Below, in pieces: positions 52,294-53,528 of a stretch of 53,528 nt of DNA. The stretch is from Burkholderiaceae bacterium (lineage in GTDB: Bacteria; Pseudomonadota; Gammaproteobacteria; Burkholderiales; Burkholderiaceae_E): positions 1 through 53,528 of the forward strand of contig JAMLIN010000029.1 in NCBI GenBank assembly GCA_023954135.1, written 5' to 3'. Every line of letters begins with the position of its first letter. Position 1 is the first letter of the stretch. The notes under the pieces were generated by a model. The model saw only the letters and a program-made list of their open reading frames with translations. It was not told where the DNA came from and did no database searches. Both the position numbers and the translations under genes were made by a program.

Positions 52294-53114
52294 ACAATCT
52301 CCATCGAGAACTCGCCCCCATCTCCGACGCCGCCTGGGAACAGATCGACGAGGAGGCCACGCGCACCCTCAAGCGCTATCTGGCGGCACGCCGCGTGGTC
52401 GATGTGCCCGAACCCAGGGGAGCCACGCTCTCGGCGATCGGGACCGGTCGTGTCGAGCGGATGGAAAGTCCCGGCGACGGAATCCAGGCAAGCCGGCGCG
52501 TCGTGAAACCGCTGGTGGAGCTGCGCGTCCCGTTCCGGCTCGACCGACAGGCGATCGACGACGTCGAGCGCGGCTCGGTGGATTCCGACTGGTCGCCCGT
52601 GAAGGAGGCCGCACGGGCGCTCGCCTTCGCCGAGGACCGCGCCGTCTTCGACGGCTACACCGCCGCCGGGATCGAGGGCATCCGCCCGGGAGCCAGCAAC
52701 CCGGCCTCGACGCTGCCGGCCGACGCGGCGGACTATCCGATCGTGATCGCGCAGGCGCTCAGCCGGCTGCGCCTTGCCGGGGTCGAAGGCCCGTACCAGC
52801 TCGTGCTGGGCGCCGATGCCTACACCGCCGTCAGCGAAGGCAGCGAGGAAGGCTATCCGATCCTGCAGCACATCCGGCGGCTCGTCGACGGCGACATCAT
52901 CTGGGCGCCGGCCATCGCCGGCGGCCTCGTGCTGACCACCCGCGGCGGCGACTTCGAGCTGCACATCGGCCAGGACGTCTCCGTCGGCTATCTCGGCCAT
53001 TCGGCAAGCGAGGTGGAGCTCTACCTGCAGGAGAGCTTCACCTTCCGGCTGCTGACGAGCGAGGCGGCGGTGGCACTGCCGGCGCCCCGGGCGCCGGCGG
53101 GCTCGGCGGACTGA
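52290..53114 (+). CDS. Family 1 encapsulin shell protein
   Basis: A 274-residue encapsulin, a protein with the HK97 phage capsid fold that self-assembles into a nanocompartment. The N-terminus MNNLHRELAPISDAAWEQIDEEATRTLKRYLAARRVVDV is typical, as are the DWSPVKEAARALAFAEDRAVFDGY segment, QLVLGADAYTAVSEGSEEGYPI and GGDFELHIGQDVSVGYLGH. The length fits the T=1 shells of 60 subunits. It encloses the upstream peroxidase through its C-terminal targeting tail and would limit peroxide chemistry to the interior. The pair is translationally coupled (ATGA). Confidence 0.96.
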   Translation: MNNLHRELAPISDAAWEQIDEEATRTLKRYLAARRVVDVPEPRGATLSAIGTGRVERMESPGDGIQASRRVVKPLVELRVPFRLDRQAIDDVERGSVDSDWSPVKEAARALAFAEDRAVFDGYTAAGIEGIRPGASNPASTLPADAADYPIVIAQALSRLRLAGVEGPYQLVLGADAYTAVSEGSEEGYPILQHIRRLVDGDIIWAPAIAGGLVLTTRGGDFELHIGQDVSVGYLGHSASEVELYLQESFTFRLLTSEAAVALPAPRAPAGSAD

Positions 53115-53117
53115 GTC

Positions 53118-53528
53118 ATGACGATCCTCGCGCCCGCGAAGGAACTCCAGGCCTTCATCGCCGCCATCTTCAGGGCCGCCGGCAGCGAAACCGGCGAGGC
53201 GGGCGAAATCGCCACCCACCTGGTCGATGCCAACCTGGCCGGCCACGACAGCCATGGCGTCTGCATGGTGCCGGTGTACCTGGAGCATCTGGGAGCGGGC
53301 CTCGTGCGTCCGAACCAGCGGCCGGCCCGGGTGGGAGGCACCGGCTCCTTCGGGGTCTTCGACGGCCGGCTGGGCTACGGCCAGCCGATCGCCAATGCGG
53401 TGATGGACGAGGCCGCCGCCATCGCGGCCGAGCACGGCGTGGCGATCGTCACCCTGCGCAACGCCCATCACATCGGTCGCGTCGGCGCCTATGCCGAACG
53501 GCTGGCGGCGCGCGGACTGATGTCGATT
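53118..53528 (+). CDS. LDH2/MDH2-type hydroxycarboxylate dehydrogenase (partial)
   Basis: The first 137 codons of an LDH2/MDH2-family (Ldh_2) NAD(P)-dependent hydroxy-acid dehydrogenase, cut by the window end. Family blocks are LVDANLAGHDSHGV (with a catalytic-region His), GYGQPIANAVMDEA and NAHHIGRVGAYAERLAARGLMSI. Relatives oxidise malate, lactate, ureidoglycolate or sulfolactate. ATG 53118 lies only 3 nt after the encapsulin stop, so it is probably the last visible gene of the ligase-peroxidase-encapsulin operon. Substrate unknown. Confidence 0.9.
   Translation, partial: MTILAPAKELQAFIAAIFRAAGSETGEAGEIATHLVDANLAGHDSHGVCMVPVYLEHLGAGLVRPNQRPARVGGTGSFGVFDGRLGYGQPIANAVMDEAAAIAAEHGVAIVTLRNAHHIGRVGAYAERLAARGLMSI

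Noticed and set aside
52290-53114. Encapsulin as a phage capsid remnant
   Set aside because: It has the encapsulin-specific N-terminus and length, lies beside a peroxidase with targeting tail and has no other phage genes nearby.

Overview
The window is 53.5 kb of very GC-rich, gene-dense bacterial chromosome with short intergenic gaps and many 4-nt start/stop overlaps. Gene content points to a Burkholderiales-like betaproteobacterium: a complete Liv-type branched-chain ABC transporter, class III CoA-transferase, MaoC and thioesterase proteins, monooxygenases, and a GC-rich intergenic repeat (46153-46227) of a style I associate with that order. The taxonomic call is inference; no rRNA, tRNA, IS element, phage gene or CRISPR array was seen.

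Layout. 1-3.7 kb: a GlcG/HbpS-like protein and a class V aminotransferase, interleaved with two toxin-antitoxin (TA) pairs (PIN/Phd type and GNAT/DUF1778 type). 3.7-7.5 kb: a PrcB-like lipoprotein, a thioesterase, and a slipin plus long-form NfeD membrane-protease pair. 7.6-13.7 kb: a pseudouridine synthase, an ABC-2 exporter, a four-domain rhodanese coupled to an SRPBCC-cupin fusion, and a degenerate zinc-ribbon metallopeptidase-like protein. 13.7-17 kb: an F0 subunit-c gene with no other ATP synthase gene nearby, then thioesterase, MFS transporter and MaoC-type hydratase. 17-25.4 kb: Na/Pi cotransporter with a DUF502 protein, CoA-transferase, DUF2889 protein, penicillin-acylase-like Ntn hydrolase, and a LysR/azoreductase pair.

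25.4-34 kb: a ccdAB TA locus, then a GntR regulator, livFGMH and a Tat-exported binding protein, with a divergent SCP2-like/hydrolase fusion and a thiolase. A perfect palindrome in the divergent promoter is a plausible site for the GntR protein. 34-41 kb: an RND efflux pump and adaptor, a divergent TetR regulator with a palindromic operator, and an FMO-like flavoprotein and MaoC protein behind tetR. 41-47.5 kb: hipBA with very long inverted operators, an alpha/beta hydrolase, a TauD-type dioxygenase, a universal stress protein, a lipoate-ligase-like protein and a type II NADH dehydrogenase. 47.7-53.5 kb: a Baeyer-Villiger monooxygenase, then an apparent operon of acyl-CoA ligase, Dyp peroxidase carrying an encapsulin-targeting tail, encapsulin shell protein, and an LDH2/MDH2-family dehydrogenase cut by the window end.

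The most notable points are the peroxidase-encapsulin nanocompartment embedded in a catabolic operon, the rhodanese / SRPBCC-cupin pair, the lone subunit c, four unrelated TA loci each with its own palindromic operator, and a metallopeptidase-like protein whose HExxH motif is scrambled. Functions are assigned from recognised motifs and domain order by eye; no database search was run.
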